This document shows positions 47,611-57,370 of a DNA stretch of 64,000 nt, one piece after another. The notes beneath the pieces were generated by a model. It saw only the letters and a list, made by a program, of their open reading frames with translations. It was not told where the DNA came from and ran no database searches. The DNA lies in NCBI GenBank assembly GCA_963722665.1, contig CAVRNW010000022.1:62001-126000 (forward strand), in the 5' to 3' direction. A program made the position numbers and the translations under genes. How positions within the stretch are numbered: the first letter of the stretch is position 1; each line of letters opens with the position of its first letter. This DNA comes from Site-B1 sp963722665. Its GTDB lineage: Bacteria; Bacteroidota; Bacteroidia; Flavobacteriales; Flavobacteriaceae.

Positions 47611-49592
47611 ATGTGCGGGATTACTGGTTTTTTCCAATTTAATTCAAGCATAGATAATAAAATAAGCACTTTAAGGAATATGCTTACTCGAATTAAGCAT
47701 AGAGGACCTGATGAAAGTGGAATTTATTTATCTGATGACATTGGTATGGGTAGTGTTAGATTGAGCATTATTGATTTAAGTACAGGAACCATGCCATTAT
47801 CTAATGCAGATGAATCGTTATGGATTGTCTTTAATGGTGAGATATTTCAATTACATTGAACTTAGAGAAGAATTATTGGCAAAAAACCATACATTTAAAA
47901 CTAATAGTGATACAGAAGTAATTGTTCATTTATATGAAGAATATGGTCCAGAATTTCTCAATAAACTTAATGGTCAGTTTGCAATTGCTATTTGGGATAA
48001 AAATAAACAAGAATTATTTTTAGCAAGAGATAGAGTTGGTATTAGACCATTATTTTATACTACATGTTGGAGATTCTTTTGTTTTTGCTTCAGAGATTAA
48101 ATCATTTTTAGAATTTCCAGAATTTAATCCAAAAATTTCAGCAAAAGCATTGTCGGAGTATTTTACATTTTGGACATCTCTTATCATCAAATACGGCTTT
48201 TGAAGGTGTTTTTGAGTTGCCTCCAGGAAGTTATATGACTATTAATGCTAATTCTAAAACAATAAAGAGCTATTGGGAATTACCTATTACAAAACCTAGA
48301 TGAATATAAATTTAATACTGCAGAAGAGGCAGCAAAAGAGTTTGAAACTATTTTTACCGATGCTGTAAAATTAAGATTAAGAGCAGATGTACAGGTAGCA
48401 GCTTATTTAAGTGGAGGAATAGATTCAAGTATTACAACATCATTTATAAAAAAAATATCACCTGAAAGTCTTCGAACTTTTTCAATAGGTTTTACAGAAA
48501 AAGATTTTGATGAATCATCGTATCAAAATATTGCAAGAGATTATTTCAATACACAACATTCCAGTGTTACATGTAGTCCTAAAGATATTTCAGAGAATTT
48601 TAAAGATGTTGTTTGGCATTCAGAAGCACCTTTATTGCGCACAGCTCCAACTCCAATGAGTTTATTGGCAAAAAGTGTTCAAGGACCATAATATAAAAGT
48701 TGTTATAACTGGAGAAGGAGCCGATGAACTTTTTGGAGGCTACAATATTTTTAAAGAAACTAAAATTAAACATTTTTGGGCAAAAGATCCAAAATCTAAA
48801 TATCGACCTTTATTGCTTAAAAAATTATATCCATATATTCCTCAAATAAGTAATGCAAATAGTAATATTTTAAAGATGTTTTTTGGTTATAAACTTAATG
48901 AAACATAATCACCAATTTATTCTCATTTATTAAGATGGAATAATACATCCAGAATAAATAATTATTTATCTAAAGATTACAAAGAAGAAATAAAGAATTA
49001 CGATCCAATTTCAAAAATTGAAAAGCAATTAGAAGATAAACTTGAAGGTTACGATTATCTTACAAAAGCACAATGGATTGAATTAAATTTCTTTATGTCT
49101 AAATATTTATTGTCATCACAAGGAGATAGAATGGCAATGGCAAATTCTATTGAAGGACGTTATCCATTTTTAGATCATAGAGTGATAGAATTTTGTATGA
49201 AATTACATCCAGATCTAAAACTTAATGGATTAAATGAAAAATATCTGTTAAAGAAAATGATGAAAGGCAGATTGCCAGAATCGATTTTAAACAGGTCAAA
49301 ACAAGCCTATAGAGCTCCTATTAGAAGTACTTTTTTTTCTGAAGAAATGCCACTTTATTTAAAGGAAATGCTATCAGAAGAAAAAATAACAGATTTTGGA
49401 ATTTTTAATCCAAAATTTGTAAATCAACTTAAAAAGAAAATGGAATTAAATAAGCAAGTATCTGAAATTGATAATATGGCAATAACTGCTATTTTATCAA
49501 CTCAAATATTACATGATTTATTTGTTAATCGATCAATGCCAAAATTACAGGAAAGCGAACTTGTGGTATTAAATAAAAAAGTATTAGATTAA
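47611..49592 (+). CDS. Asparagine synthetase-type amidotransferase (several frameshifts)
   Basis: About 660 codons when joined. It starts MCGITGFFQF with the nucleophilic C2 of the class II glutamine amidotransferase, then IKHRGPDESGIY and FNGEIFNYIELREEL. The synthetase domain has AYLSGGIDSSITT, VVITGEGADELFGGY and MANSIEGRYPFLDHRVIEF. Frame breaks near 47850, 48068, 48178, 48297, 48685 and 48890; the first five are each explained by one inserted base. It would amidate a carboxylate using glutamine and ATP. The carrier protein and ligase beside it suggest a role in a specialised pathway rather than asparagine supply. Confidence 0.88.
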
Positions 49593-49614
49593 TCAATTAA
49601 AAAAAGAATCAATT

Positions 49615-50601
49615 ATGGGATCAACAACACGTAAACCTTTTTCAAAAGATATTTTGCATATAGAAAATATTGAAAAGGTTTGTAATGAAATAATAGCAAA
49701 ACTTAAAAATGATGTAGCTCAAAAATTACAACGTAGAGGAGCTGTTATAGGTATAAGTGGAGGAATTGATTCTTCAGTTTGTATGGCATTATCTGCATAA
49801 AGCTTTTGGACCAAAAAATGTAACTGCAATTATGCTTCCTGAACAAGATTCTAGTGATGATAGTAGAATGTTAGCTGAAAAATTAGCTGCTAAATTTGAT
49901 GTTACAATACATTGGTAGAAGATATTACAAAAGCTCTTAGATGGTTTTGGATGTTACCAAAGAAGAGATGAAGCTATTGCAAGAGTGATTACCGATTTTG
50001 ATCCAGAAGTTGATAAAGCTAAAATTGAAATTAAACAAGATGTAGCTTCTAATTTACCTCCAGCTTTTTCAGTAACTGTTATTAAACCAGATGGAGAAGT
50101 AATAAGTAAATTATTACCTGTAAAAGAGTATCTACAAATAGTAGCATCTACAAATTTTAAACAACGTAGCAGAATGAGCATGTTATACTATCATGCCGAA
50201 AGATTACATTATGCGGTAATAGGAACACCAAATAAGCATGAAGTAGAACAAGGTTTTTTTGTTAAACATGGTGATGGTGGAGCAGATGTAATGCCAATAG
50301 GACATTTATACAAAACACAAGTATATCAAATAGCTAGCCATTTAGGAGTCCCTCAAGAAATTATAGATAGAACACCAACTACAGATACTTATACTGCCGA
50401 ACAAACTCAAGAAGATTTCTTTTACCAAATGCCATTCGAGTCAAATGGATTTAATTTGGTATGGTTGGGAAAATGGTTATCCAGCTGATGAAGTTGGAAA
50501 AGTTATGGATCGAATCAACTCAAGATATTGAAAATATTTATAAAAACTTCGAAAGAAAAAGAAAAACAACTGAATATTTAAGAATGAGACCAATATTTTA
50601 A
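49615..50601 (+). CDS. NAD synthetase family ATP-dependent amidase/ligase (frameshifts)
   Basis: About 325 residues when joined. It starts MGSTTRKPFSKDILHIEN; the ATP-pyrophosphatase loop is VIGISGGIDSSVCMALSA. MLPEQDSSDDSRMLAEKLA, YAVIGTPNKHEVEQGFF, GDGGADVMPIGHLYKTQV and RTPTTDTYTAEQTQEDFF follow the NadE pattern, with an insertion around KIEIKQDVASNLPPAF. Frame breaks near 49796, 49911, 49942 and 50450. Ammonia-dependent NAD synthetases amidate deamido-NAD. In this cluster it may be a repurposed paralogue; whether the genome has another nadE cannot be seen here. Confidence 0.85.
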
Positions 50602-50611
50602 ATCTAAAAAG

Positions 50612-52079
50612 ATGAATGTTTTTGATTACTTATTCGATTCAACAAAAGATCTTGAAAAGGATTTTTTATTGGGTTCAAAAGAAACAATTTCATTTAAAAA
50701 ACTATATAATGATAGTTTAAAGATTGCATCATATTTAAAAGAAACTATTGGCGAAGGTCAAAATATATTATTAATTAGTCCAAATTCTGTTTTCTTTTTA
50801 ACTGCTTATTTGGGTATATTAAAATCTGGAAATATTTGTGTTCCCTTGAATTTTGCAATCGAGCAAAGTAATTTGGATTATATTCTTAACACTACAGAAA
50901 GTACTACTGTTTTTATAACAAAGAGCTTAAAATCTAAATTGAATTTTAGTTCAAATATTCAATTAATTGATGAAGATGAATCTTTATCAAATTATTAGAT
51001 AATCAACAAATAATTGCATTTTAATTCAGATTTTGATAAAAATCAAGTTGCAGAAATTATTTTTACTTCTGGTTCAACAGGAGAGCCAAAAGGAGTTATG
51101 ATAAGTCATCAAAATATAATTGCAAATACCAATTCTATTATTGAGTATTTAAAACTGTCATCAAAAGATATTATTGGTAGTTGTTTTGCCTTTTTTTATT
51201 GTTATGGATTGTCCTTATTACATACACATTTAAAAGTTGGAGGATCTATTGTTTTAAATAATAATTTCATTTTTTTAGGAACTGTAATTAATGATTTAAA
51301 AAACTATAAGTGTACTGGATTTGCAGGAGTACCAAGTCATTTTCAAATATTGCTTAAAAAATCACAAACTTTTAAAACATACAGAGTTTCCAGATTTAAG
51401 ATATGTAACACAAGCAGGAGGAAAATTACATGCTGTTTTTATTAAAGAGTTTATTGAGGCTTTCCCAAATAAAGATTTTTTCGTGATGTATGGACAAACT
51501 GAAGCCACAGCAAGATTATCATATTTACCTCCAGAATTAGTTAAAACTAAAACAAGTTCAATAGGTAAAGCTATTCCCGGTGTTGAATTAAAAGTTGTTA
51601 ATAATAATGGAGAAGAAGTAGGTTTAAATGAAGAAGGTGAATTATTAGCCAGAGGGAGAAATATTATGCTAGGTTATTATAAAGATGAAGTTAGGAACAA
51701 ACAATGCTATAAAAAATGGTTGGTTGTATACTGGTGATATGGCCAAAAGTTGATGAAGATGGATTCTATCTATTTAGTAGCAAGAAAAAAGGAAATTATT
51801 AAAGTAGGAGGTAAAAGAGTAAGTCCTAAAGAAATAGAAGCAGTTATTTTATCTGTTCCTGAGGTTGTTGATTGTACTATTGTTGGAATTGAAGATGAAC
51901 TTTTAGGAGAAGCTATTCAAGCTACCATTGTGTTGAGTAGTAAAATGGATGAAGATGAAATTAAGGAAAGAATACTGCAGAAATGTTCTCAGAATTTATC
52001 CTTGTATAAAATTCCTCAAAAAATTGTTTTTGAATCAACTATTAAAATTAGTGCTACAGGAAAAAAAGTAAAAAATTAA
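50612..52079 (+). CDS. AMP-dependent synthetase/ligase (frameshifts)
   Basis: About 490 residues when joined. The core motifs are IIFTSGSTGEPKGVMISHQN (P-loop), MYGQTEATARLSY, a KEIIKVGGKRVSPKEIEAVI hinge region, and the C-terminal catalytic Lys in KISATGKKVKN. Frame breaks near 50998, 51360-51430 and 51720. It activates a carboxylic acid as an adenylate and would load it onto the carrier protein encoded at 47339 (inference). It is the last plus-strand gene of the cluster. Confidence 0.86.
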
Positions 52080-52091
52080 ATATGCTAGACT

Positions 52092-52766
52092 TTATTTTTT
52101 AGGCAATCTACGTGTAATTTTCTTGTAAAAGTCATTCAAATCAGATGAAATCTCCCCAAAAGAAACAGATTTTTTAAATAAGAACCACTTTTCCTTTCTT
52201 ACTAGAAAAGGTTCAAAACCTGCATAGGCTAAAGATCTCAATGAGTTTATGTTAGATTTAGAAGAAAAAGTTAGTACATAGTCAGCGCCAAAATCTTTGG
52301 CTTTATCCGCTATTTGAGCTACAGCAGCAGCTTGAATTCCCATACCTCTAAATTTTGGGGTTGTAAATGCACTTTCTATATACACTTCATTGCTTTTTAA
52401 ATTCGGAAAAGTATTTCCCCAAATTTCTGTTATTTTCTCATTTTGAGAAGAATCGATTAGCCATAATCTAAAACATGGAATTCCTTTATCGGTAACTGCA
52501 ACAAAGCAATTAGGTAATGAGTTAATTAAACCACTGTTTGAATTATCCATGATAAAAAACTCTTCATCTTCTTTCTGTGAAGGACGAATAGATATTTTAA
52601 CCAAGACCCTTGGTTTGCTATGTTCAATATTTAAATCTCGTTTTAAACAAAATGCTATGTCTTCTGAATTCAATCTTTTAGTAAATTTTTTCCAAACAAA
52701 TTTGAATTCACCTTCTTTAATTAGTTTAAATAGAAACTTTAAATTAGTTAAAATTTTATTGCTCAT
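52092..52766 (-). CDS. GNAT-family acyltransferase
   Basis: 224 residues. The acyl-CoA-binding signature is PKFRGMGIQAAAVAQIADKAKDFGADYV, preceded by EVYIESAFTTP; NINSLRSLAYAGFEPF completes a GNAT fold. A long N-terminal extension of about 90 residues (NLKFLFKLIKEGEFKFVWKKF) is unusual. It converges with the AMP-ligase gene with 12 bp between and may belong to the same pathway, using either CoA or carrier-bound acyl donors. Intact. Confidence 0.75.
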   Translation of the reverse strand: MSNKILTNLKFLFKLIKEGEFKFVWKKFTKRLNSEDIAFCLKRDLNIEHSKPRVLVKISIRPSQKEDEEFFIMDNSNSGLINSLPNCFVAVTDKGIPCFRLWLIDSSQNEKITEIWGNTFPNLKSNEVYIESAFTTPKFRGMGIQAAAVAQIADKAKDFGADYVLTFSSKSNINSLRSLAYAGFEPFLVRKEKWFLFKKSVSFGEISSDLNDFYKKITRRLPKK

Positions 52767-52856
52767 CTGGAAAAGACTTATTAATACTAGGAAATAGTAA
52801 ATTTAAGAAAAAGTTTATTAAATTAAGATACTTTTATTCTTGAAAAAAATTAATTT

Positions 52857-53436
52857 ATGAATTTAGAAAGAGAATTAAATAAGAGAAGCAAGTCTAAATG
52901 TGAATTATGCTCGTCCAGTGAAGATTTAAAAGTCTATATTTTGGCCCAGGCAAAAGTTGAGGAGTCTAGATAATGCTATTTATGCATGCCAAATCTGTAT
53001 TTCGCAAATTGAGGATCCGGAAATTATGGATGTGAATCACTGGAGATGTTTAAATGACTGTATGTGGAGTGAACATCAAGCAGTAAAGGTTGTTACCTGG
53101 AGGATGTTAAACCGTCTAAAAAAAGAGGGCTGGCCACAGGATCTTTTAAATATGATGTATTTAGAAGATGAGGTTTTAGAATTTGCCAAAGCAACCGATG
53201 AAGGAGAGGATGAATCTGATAAAATTATGCACAGAGATGTCAATGGCGTTGTTCTTGAAGCCGGAGATTCAGTTGTACTTATTAAAGATCTTAAAGTTAA
53301 AGGTTCAAGCATAGTTGCTAAGCAGGGAACTGCGGTAAGAAATATTCGTCTGGATCAGGATAATACTGAATATATTGAAGGTAAGGTAGATGGTCAGCAA
53401 ATAGTGATAATTACCAAATACGTTAAAAAAATATAA
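52857..53436 (+). CDS. PhnA domain protein (one frameshift)
   Basis: About 193 residues. The zinc-ribbon part has SKCELCSSSEDL and YACQICISQIEDP, two CxxC pairs. The centre has HWRCLNDCMWSEHQAVKVV and the C-terminal PhnA domain is DVNGVVLEAGDSVVLIKDLKVKG. The frame breaks near 52968. Despite the name, the family has no proven role in phosphonate use. Single gene. Confidence 0.85.
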
Positions 53437-53438
53437 TT

Positions 53439-53480
53439 GTCCGTTCGAGTGAAATTGTGTAACAATTTTGTATCGAGAAC
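53439..53480. repeat. REP-like palindrome, intergenic
   Basis: Begins GTCCGTTCGAGTG and ends TTTTGTATCGAGAAC, identical in head and tail to the element at 14486, with the loop stem AAATTGT/ACAATTT instead. It lies between PhnA and the DUF4407 gene. Confidence 0.8.
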
Positions 53481-53521
53481 CATAACTTACCGATACAATT
53501 TCTTGAGATAAAACCTAAAGA

Positions 53522-54621
53522 TTATAATATCTTTTGCTGATTTTTATAAAATGCATCAGCTTGCAATTGCATGAGTTCACGAGCCATTTTCTTTTTGTAA
53601 GTATACAATTCTTCTTCTTCAGAAATATCTCCATAAACCCTATCGTTTATATTATTATCAGCATTCAACATCACTTTTCGTTGATGTGCTTTTTGTGCTG
53701 TCCATGTTCTTACTTCATTTTCTGCATCTTCAAACTTAAAATCATATTCTCCCTTTGGGGATAATAATTTTGCAAAAATAGGAGAGGTTTCAATTGCTAA
53801 GAACAATAGGAATATAAAGAATGAAGGCAACCAAGGTAATTTTGTCAATGCATTTACCCGGGCCATTAAACCATCAAAGCCGTCAATAATTGGTTGTGTT
53901 GAAGATACTTGAGTTTCATATTCTGTATTTAATTTAACTATTTCCACTTCAGTAGCAGTTATTTTTCCTTTATTCTCGGTTTTTAGTTGTTGTAATTCAG
54001 CCAATAATGCATCATGCTTCTCTCTTTTTTCTTTATAAACAGGCCCTTTGCCCAATAGCATTGTACCTTCCCGACCTTCGGCTTCGGCTATATACGTATC
54101 ATAAAGTGCATTGACTTCTGTTTCTTTGGCATCTATTTGATTTTGCAAAGCAGAGATGTTTTGTTGAAGGGCTTCGGTTTTTGGAATGAATTGTTGTGCT
54201 ATTTGATCTTTATTTTCAAGAGTCATCTGGTTTTTTTCAGTCAATAAAACCTGATTGATTTCTTTTTCAAAGATCTTTAATTCCAATGGTTTTGAAATGA
54301 CTACTGCAATAATTACTGCTAAAAAATTCGTGGTGATGCTTGAATTAATTCATCAATAAAATTGTTGCGCTTTTTAATGGTTGAAACAATAAATCTGTCC
54401 AGATTAAAAATTAAAAGTCCCCAAACAAATCCAAAAAATATGGATGCTAATAGATTGTCAAAAACTGTAAATAGTGCATAACTAGCGGCGATAAATGCCA
54501 TAACAGCGGTAAAGAAAACAGTAGCTCCAATACCTGCGTATTTATTTTGTTCACCTACAGAACAATCTTTTAAAATAGTAGTATCCGATCCTGAGCAGAT
54601 TATAAAGAATTGCTTTAACAT
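53522..54621 (-). CDS. DUF4407 domain membrane protein (one frameshift)
   Basis: About 366 residues when joined near 54325. It starts MLKQFFIICSGSDTTILKDCS. Two N-terminal helices (GIGATVFFTAVMAFIAASYALF; ASIFFGFVWGLLIFNLDRFIVSTI) match DUF4407. A coiled coil (QNISALQNQIDAKETEVNALYD) and another helix (LPWLPSFFIFLLFLAIETSPIFAKLL) follow. Function unknown. Confidence 0.85.
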
Positions 54622-54642
54622 AATGATTATTTTGATTGATGA

Positions 54643-54662
54643 TCCTTCGACTAAGCTCAGGA
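54643..54662. repeat. REP-like repeat (second family)
   Basis: TCCTTCGACTAAGCTCAGGA; its reverse complement matches the element at 57281-57300 at 18 of 20 bases. Lies upstream of the DUF4407 gene. Confidence 0.7.
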
Positions 54663-54716
54663 CAAGTTTTCTATTAGAACGTCAATTCGTATGTAATTTG
54701 TTACACGTTTAATTAA

Positions 54717-55584
54717 TTATTTTCGAATTCTGCTTGAACGAAGACTTTCAATAACTACGGTTGACAACAATTATAAGTCCACCAAAAAAAGTATTCCAGG
54801 TAGGGATTTCATTTAAAAAGAAAAAGGCAATTAGTATCCCAAATATCGGTTGAATACTACTAATAATACTAGCGGTACTTACTTTAAAATAACGCAAACT
54901 TTTAATGAACAAAGTATGTCCAATAGCCGTTGTAACCAATGCTAATATTAGTACGTAAGGATATTGTGTTTTTATTCCGGATGTATCCATTATGATCACC
55001 GCTGGTAGAAGTACTATTGATAATATCAATATCTGATAAAGCATTAACATGGTCCCATCATAATTAACTACATGTTGTTTTAAGATTAGTATTCGTAAGG
55101 AATAAAATATGGCAGATAATAAACCTAACAAGATCCCTCTTAAATAAGAACTTTCTAAATTAAATTCAGGAGCCAAAATATAGATTCCAAATAGAACCAG
55201 GATGCCTAAAACAATGTGAATAGGGTCGAGTTTTATCTTAACAAAAAAAGGTTCTAATAATGCTGTTATGACAGGAAATGTGAACAGAGACAACATGCCT
55301 ATTGCAACATTAGAAAGCTTTAAGGAGTAAAAATATGTAATCCAATGAGCACCCAAGAACAAGGAGCTTATAATAAAAGTATAAAGGTCTCTTTTCGAAT
55401 GAATTTTTAAGCTTATTTTTTTATATCTAATGTAGATATATAAAAATAGTAGACCCAAAGCACAACGCCACCAAATAATTACGGGAGTTGGCATATCTAT
55501 ATACTTTCCTAAGGCACCTGAAGTACTTATAAAAAGAGTTGCTAAACTTAATCCCAGTAAATGGGTTAAATGTTGGTTCTTCAT
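54717..55584 (-). CDS. EamA/DMT-family transporter (frameshift near C-terminus)
   Basis: About 288 residues with ten membrane helices in two EamA halves (for example GVIWWRCALGLLFLY-like and RYFKVSTASIISSIQPIFGILIAFFFLNE). An extra base near 54760 cuts the frame at VVNRSY; without it the protein ends TVVIESLRSSRIRK at 54717. Drug/metabolite superfamily exporter, substrate unknown. It starts 31 bp after the M20 peptidase stop and may share its transcript. Confidence 0.85.
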
Positions 55585-55615
55585 AGTTGATCAACTATAA
55601 ATAAAAAAACCAGCA

Positions 55616-57004
55616 TCACTTTGATAACTCTGTAAAATACTTATAAAACAATGGAATAGTTTCAATCCCTTTAAGGTAATTGAAAATTCCAAAATGCTCA
55701 TTTGGAGAATGAATAGCATCACTATCCAAACCAAACCCCATTAAAATGGTTTTACTTTTTAGTTCTTTCTCAAACAAGGCCACAATAGGAATACTGCCAC
55801 CACTTCGTTGTGGAATCGGAGTTTTACCAAAGGAATTCTGATATGCTTTGCTTGCTGCCTGATAGCCAATATTGTCAATAGGAGTCACATAACCTTGTCC
55901 ACCATGATGCGGTATCACTTTAACTTTGACACTTTTTGGAGCGATACTTTCAAAATGTTTTTTGAACAATTCAGTAATCTTATTCCAATCTTGGTGAGGC
56001 ACTAAGCGCATTGAAATTTTAGCATGTGCCTTACTCGCAATCACCGTTTTTGCACCTTCACCTGTATAACCGCCCCAAATACCGTTAACGTCTAAAGTAG
56101 GGCGAATAGATGTTCTTTCATTGGTCGAATATCCTTTTTCTCCATAAACATCTTTAATATCCAGTGCTTTTTTATAATTTTCTAATGAGAATGGAGCTTT
56201 TGCCATTTCTGCTCGCTCTTCTTTTGATAATTCTTCCACGTCGTCATAAAAGCCCGGTATTGTAATATGGTTATTTTCATCATGAAAGGAAGCAATCATT
56301 TTTGTTAAAATATTGATTGGATTAGCTACTGCTCCTCCATATAATCCGGAATGTAGATCTCTGTTTGGGCCAGTCACTTCCACTTCAACATAACTTAGTC
56401 CTCTCAATCCTGTTGTAATTGAAGGCGTATCTTTTGATATCATTCCGGTATCAGAAATTAAAATAACATCGTTACTCAATTTTTGCCGATTCTCCTTTAC
56501 ATATTTCCCAAGGTTTACACTACCTACTTCTTCTTCACCTTCTATCATAAACTTTACATTACACGGTAGTTGGTTGGTTGAGGTCATATACTCAAGAGCC
56601 TTTACATGCATATACATTTGTCCTTTATCATCGCAAGATCCTCTGGCATAAATAGCTCCTTCCGGATGTAATTCTGTTTTTTTGATGACTGGTTCAAATG
56701 GTGGAGAATCCCAAAGATCTAAAGGATCTGGTGGTTGCACATCGTAATGTCCGTAAACTAAAACAGTTGGTAAATTTTTATCGATTATTTTTTCACCATA
56801 AACGATTGGATGACCTTCAGTTTCACAAATTTCAACCTTGTCGCAACCGGCTTTCTCTAATCGTTTTTTAACTTCTTGGGCTGTTATTAATACATCCTTA
56901 TCGTAAGCAGAATCTGCACTGATGGACGGGAATTTTAATAATTCAATAAGTTCATTTATAAAGCGGTCTTTGTGTTGACTTACATATGATTTTAAATTTT
57001 CCAT
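55616..57004 (-). CDS. M20-family dipeptidase
   Basis: 462 residues. Zinc and catalytic motifs: VLVYGHYDVQPPDPLDLW, YARGSCDDKGQMYMH, FMIEGEEEVGS and the dimerisation segment GPNRDLHSGLYGG. ERTSIRPTLDVNGIWGGYTGEG and LDSDAIHSPNEHF complete the CNDP/ArgE-like pattern. A cytoplasmic metallopeptidase that hydrolyses dipeptides. Intact. Confidence 0.9.
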   Translation of the reverse strand: MENLKSYVSQHKDRFINELIELLKFPSISADSAYDKDVLITAQEVKKRLEKAGCDKVEICETEGHPIVYGEKIIDKNLPTVLVYGHYDVQPPDPLDLWDSPPFEPVIKKTELHPEGAIYARGSCDDKGQMYMHVKALEYMTSTNQLPCNVKFMIEGEEEVGSVNLGKYVKENRQKLSNDVILISDTGMISKDTPSITTGLRGLSYVEVEVTGPNRDLHSGLYGGAVANPINILTKMIASFHDENNHITIPGFYDDVEELSKEERAEMAKAPFSLENYKKALDIKDVYGEKGYSTNERTSIRPTLDVNGIWGGYTGEGAKTVIASKAHAKISMRLVPHQDWNKITELFKKHFESIAPKSVKVKVIPHHGGQGYVTPIDNIGYQAASKAYQNSFGKTPIPQRSGGSIPIVALFEKELKSKTILMGFGLDSDAIHSPNEHFGIFNYLKGIETIPLFYKYFTELSK

Positions 57005-57124
57005 TTGAAAGTTTTAGTTTACTCAAAAGTACAAAATTGCCCAGAAACAATTTTATTGAAATTTTGCTATTTGTATTTTAAACTATTGTTTATATTTGCA
57101 TCCCGATAATCATCGGGACTCATT

Positions 57125-57206
57125 GCGGGCGTGGTGGAATTGGTAGACACGCTAGACTTAGGATCTAGTGCCGCGAGGTGTGGGAGTTCGAGTCTCCCCG
57201 CCCGCA
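57125..57206 (+). tRNA. tRNA-Leu (anticodon TAG)
   Basis: Acceptor arms GCGGGCG and CGCCCGC plus discriminator A. The anticodon stem is CTAGA/TCTAG with loop CTTAGGA, giving TAG at 57159-57161. The T arm contains GTTCGAGTC. The 82-nt length with a long variable arm is normal for class II tRNA-Leu. CCA is not encoded. Confidence 0.96.
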
Positions 57207-57218
57207 CTTAAAAAAAAG

Positions 57219-57249
57219 AAAGCTTTGGTTTAATAACTGAAGCTTTTTT
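57219..57249 (+). terminator. Terminator after tRNA-Leu
   Basis: Stem AAAGCTTTGGTT/AACTGAAGCTTT followed by a T run, 12 bp after the tRNA. Confidence 0.8.
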
Positions 57250-57280
57250 GTTGGGAAATGTTGGAAAGACGAGAAATTTA

Positions 57281-57300
57281 TCCTGAGCGAAGTCGAAGGA
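57281..57300. repeat. REP-like repeat (second family)
   Basis: TCCTGAGCGAAGTCGAAGGA, the near-complement of the element at 54643. It lies between two terminators. Confidence 0.75.
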
Positions 57301-57318
57301 AGTTTATACGCCCTCACA

Positions 57319-57350
57319 AAAAAAGCTTCAACCTTGGTTGAAGCTTTTTT
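57319..57350. terminator. Bidirectional terminator between tRNA-Leu and GH13 gene
   Basis: Perfect stem AAAAAAGCTTCAACC/GGTTGAAGCTTTTTT around a two-base centre, with T runs in both directions. It can end the GH13 transcript from the minus strand and back up the tRNA terminator. Confidence 0.93.
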
Positions 57351-57370
57351 ATTTTTCTTATTATAATCTT

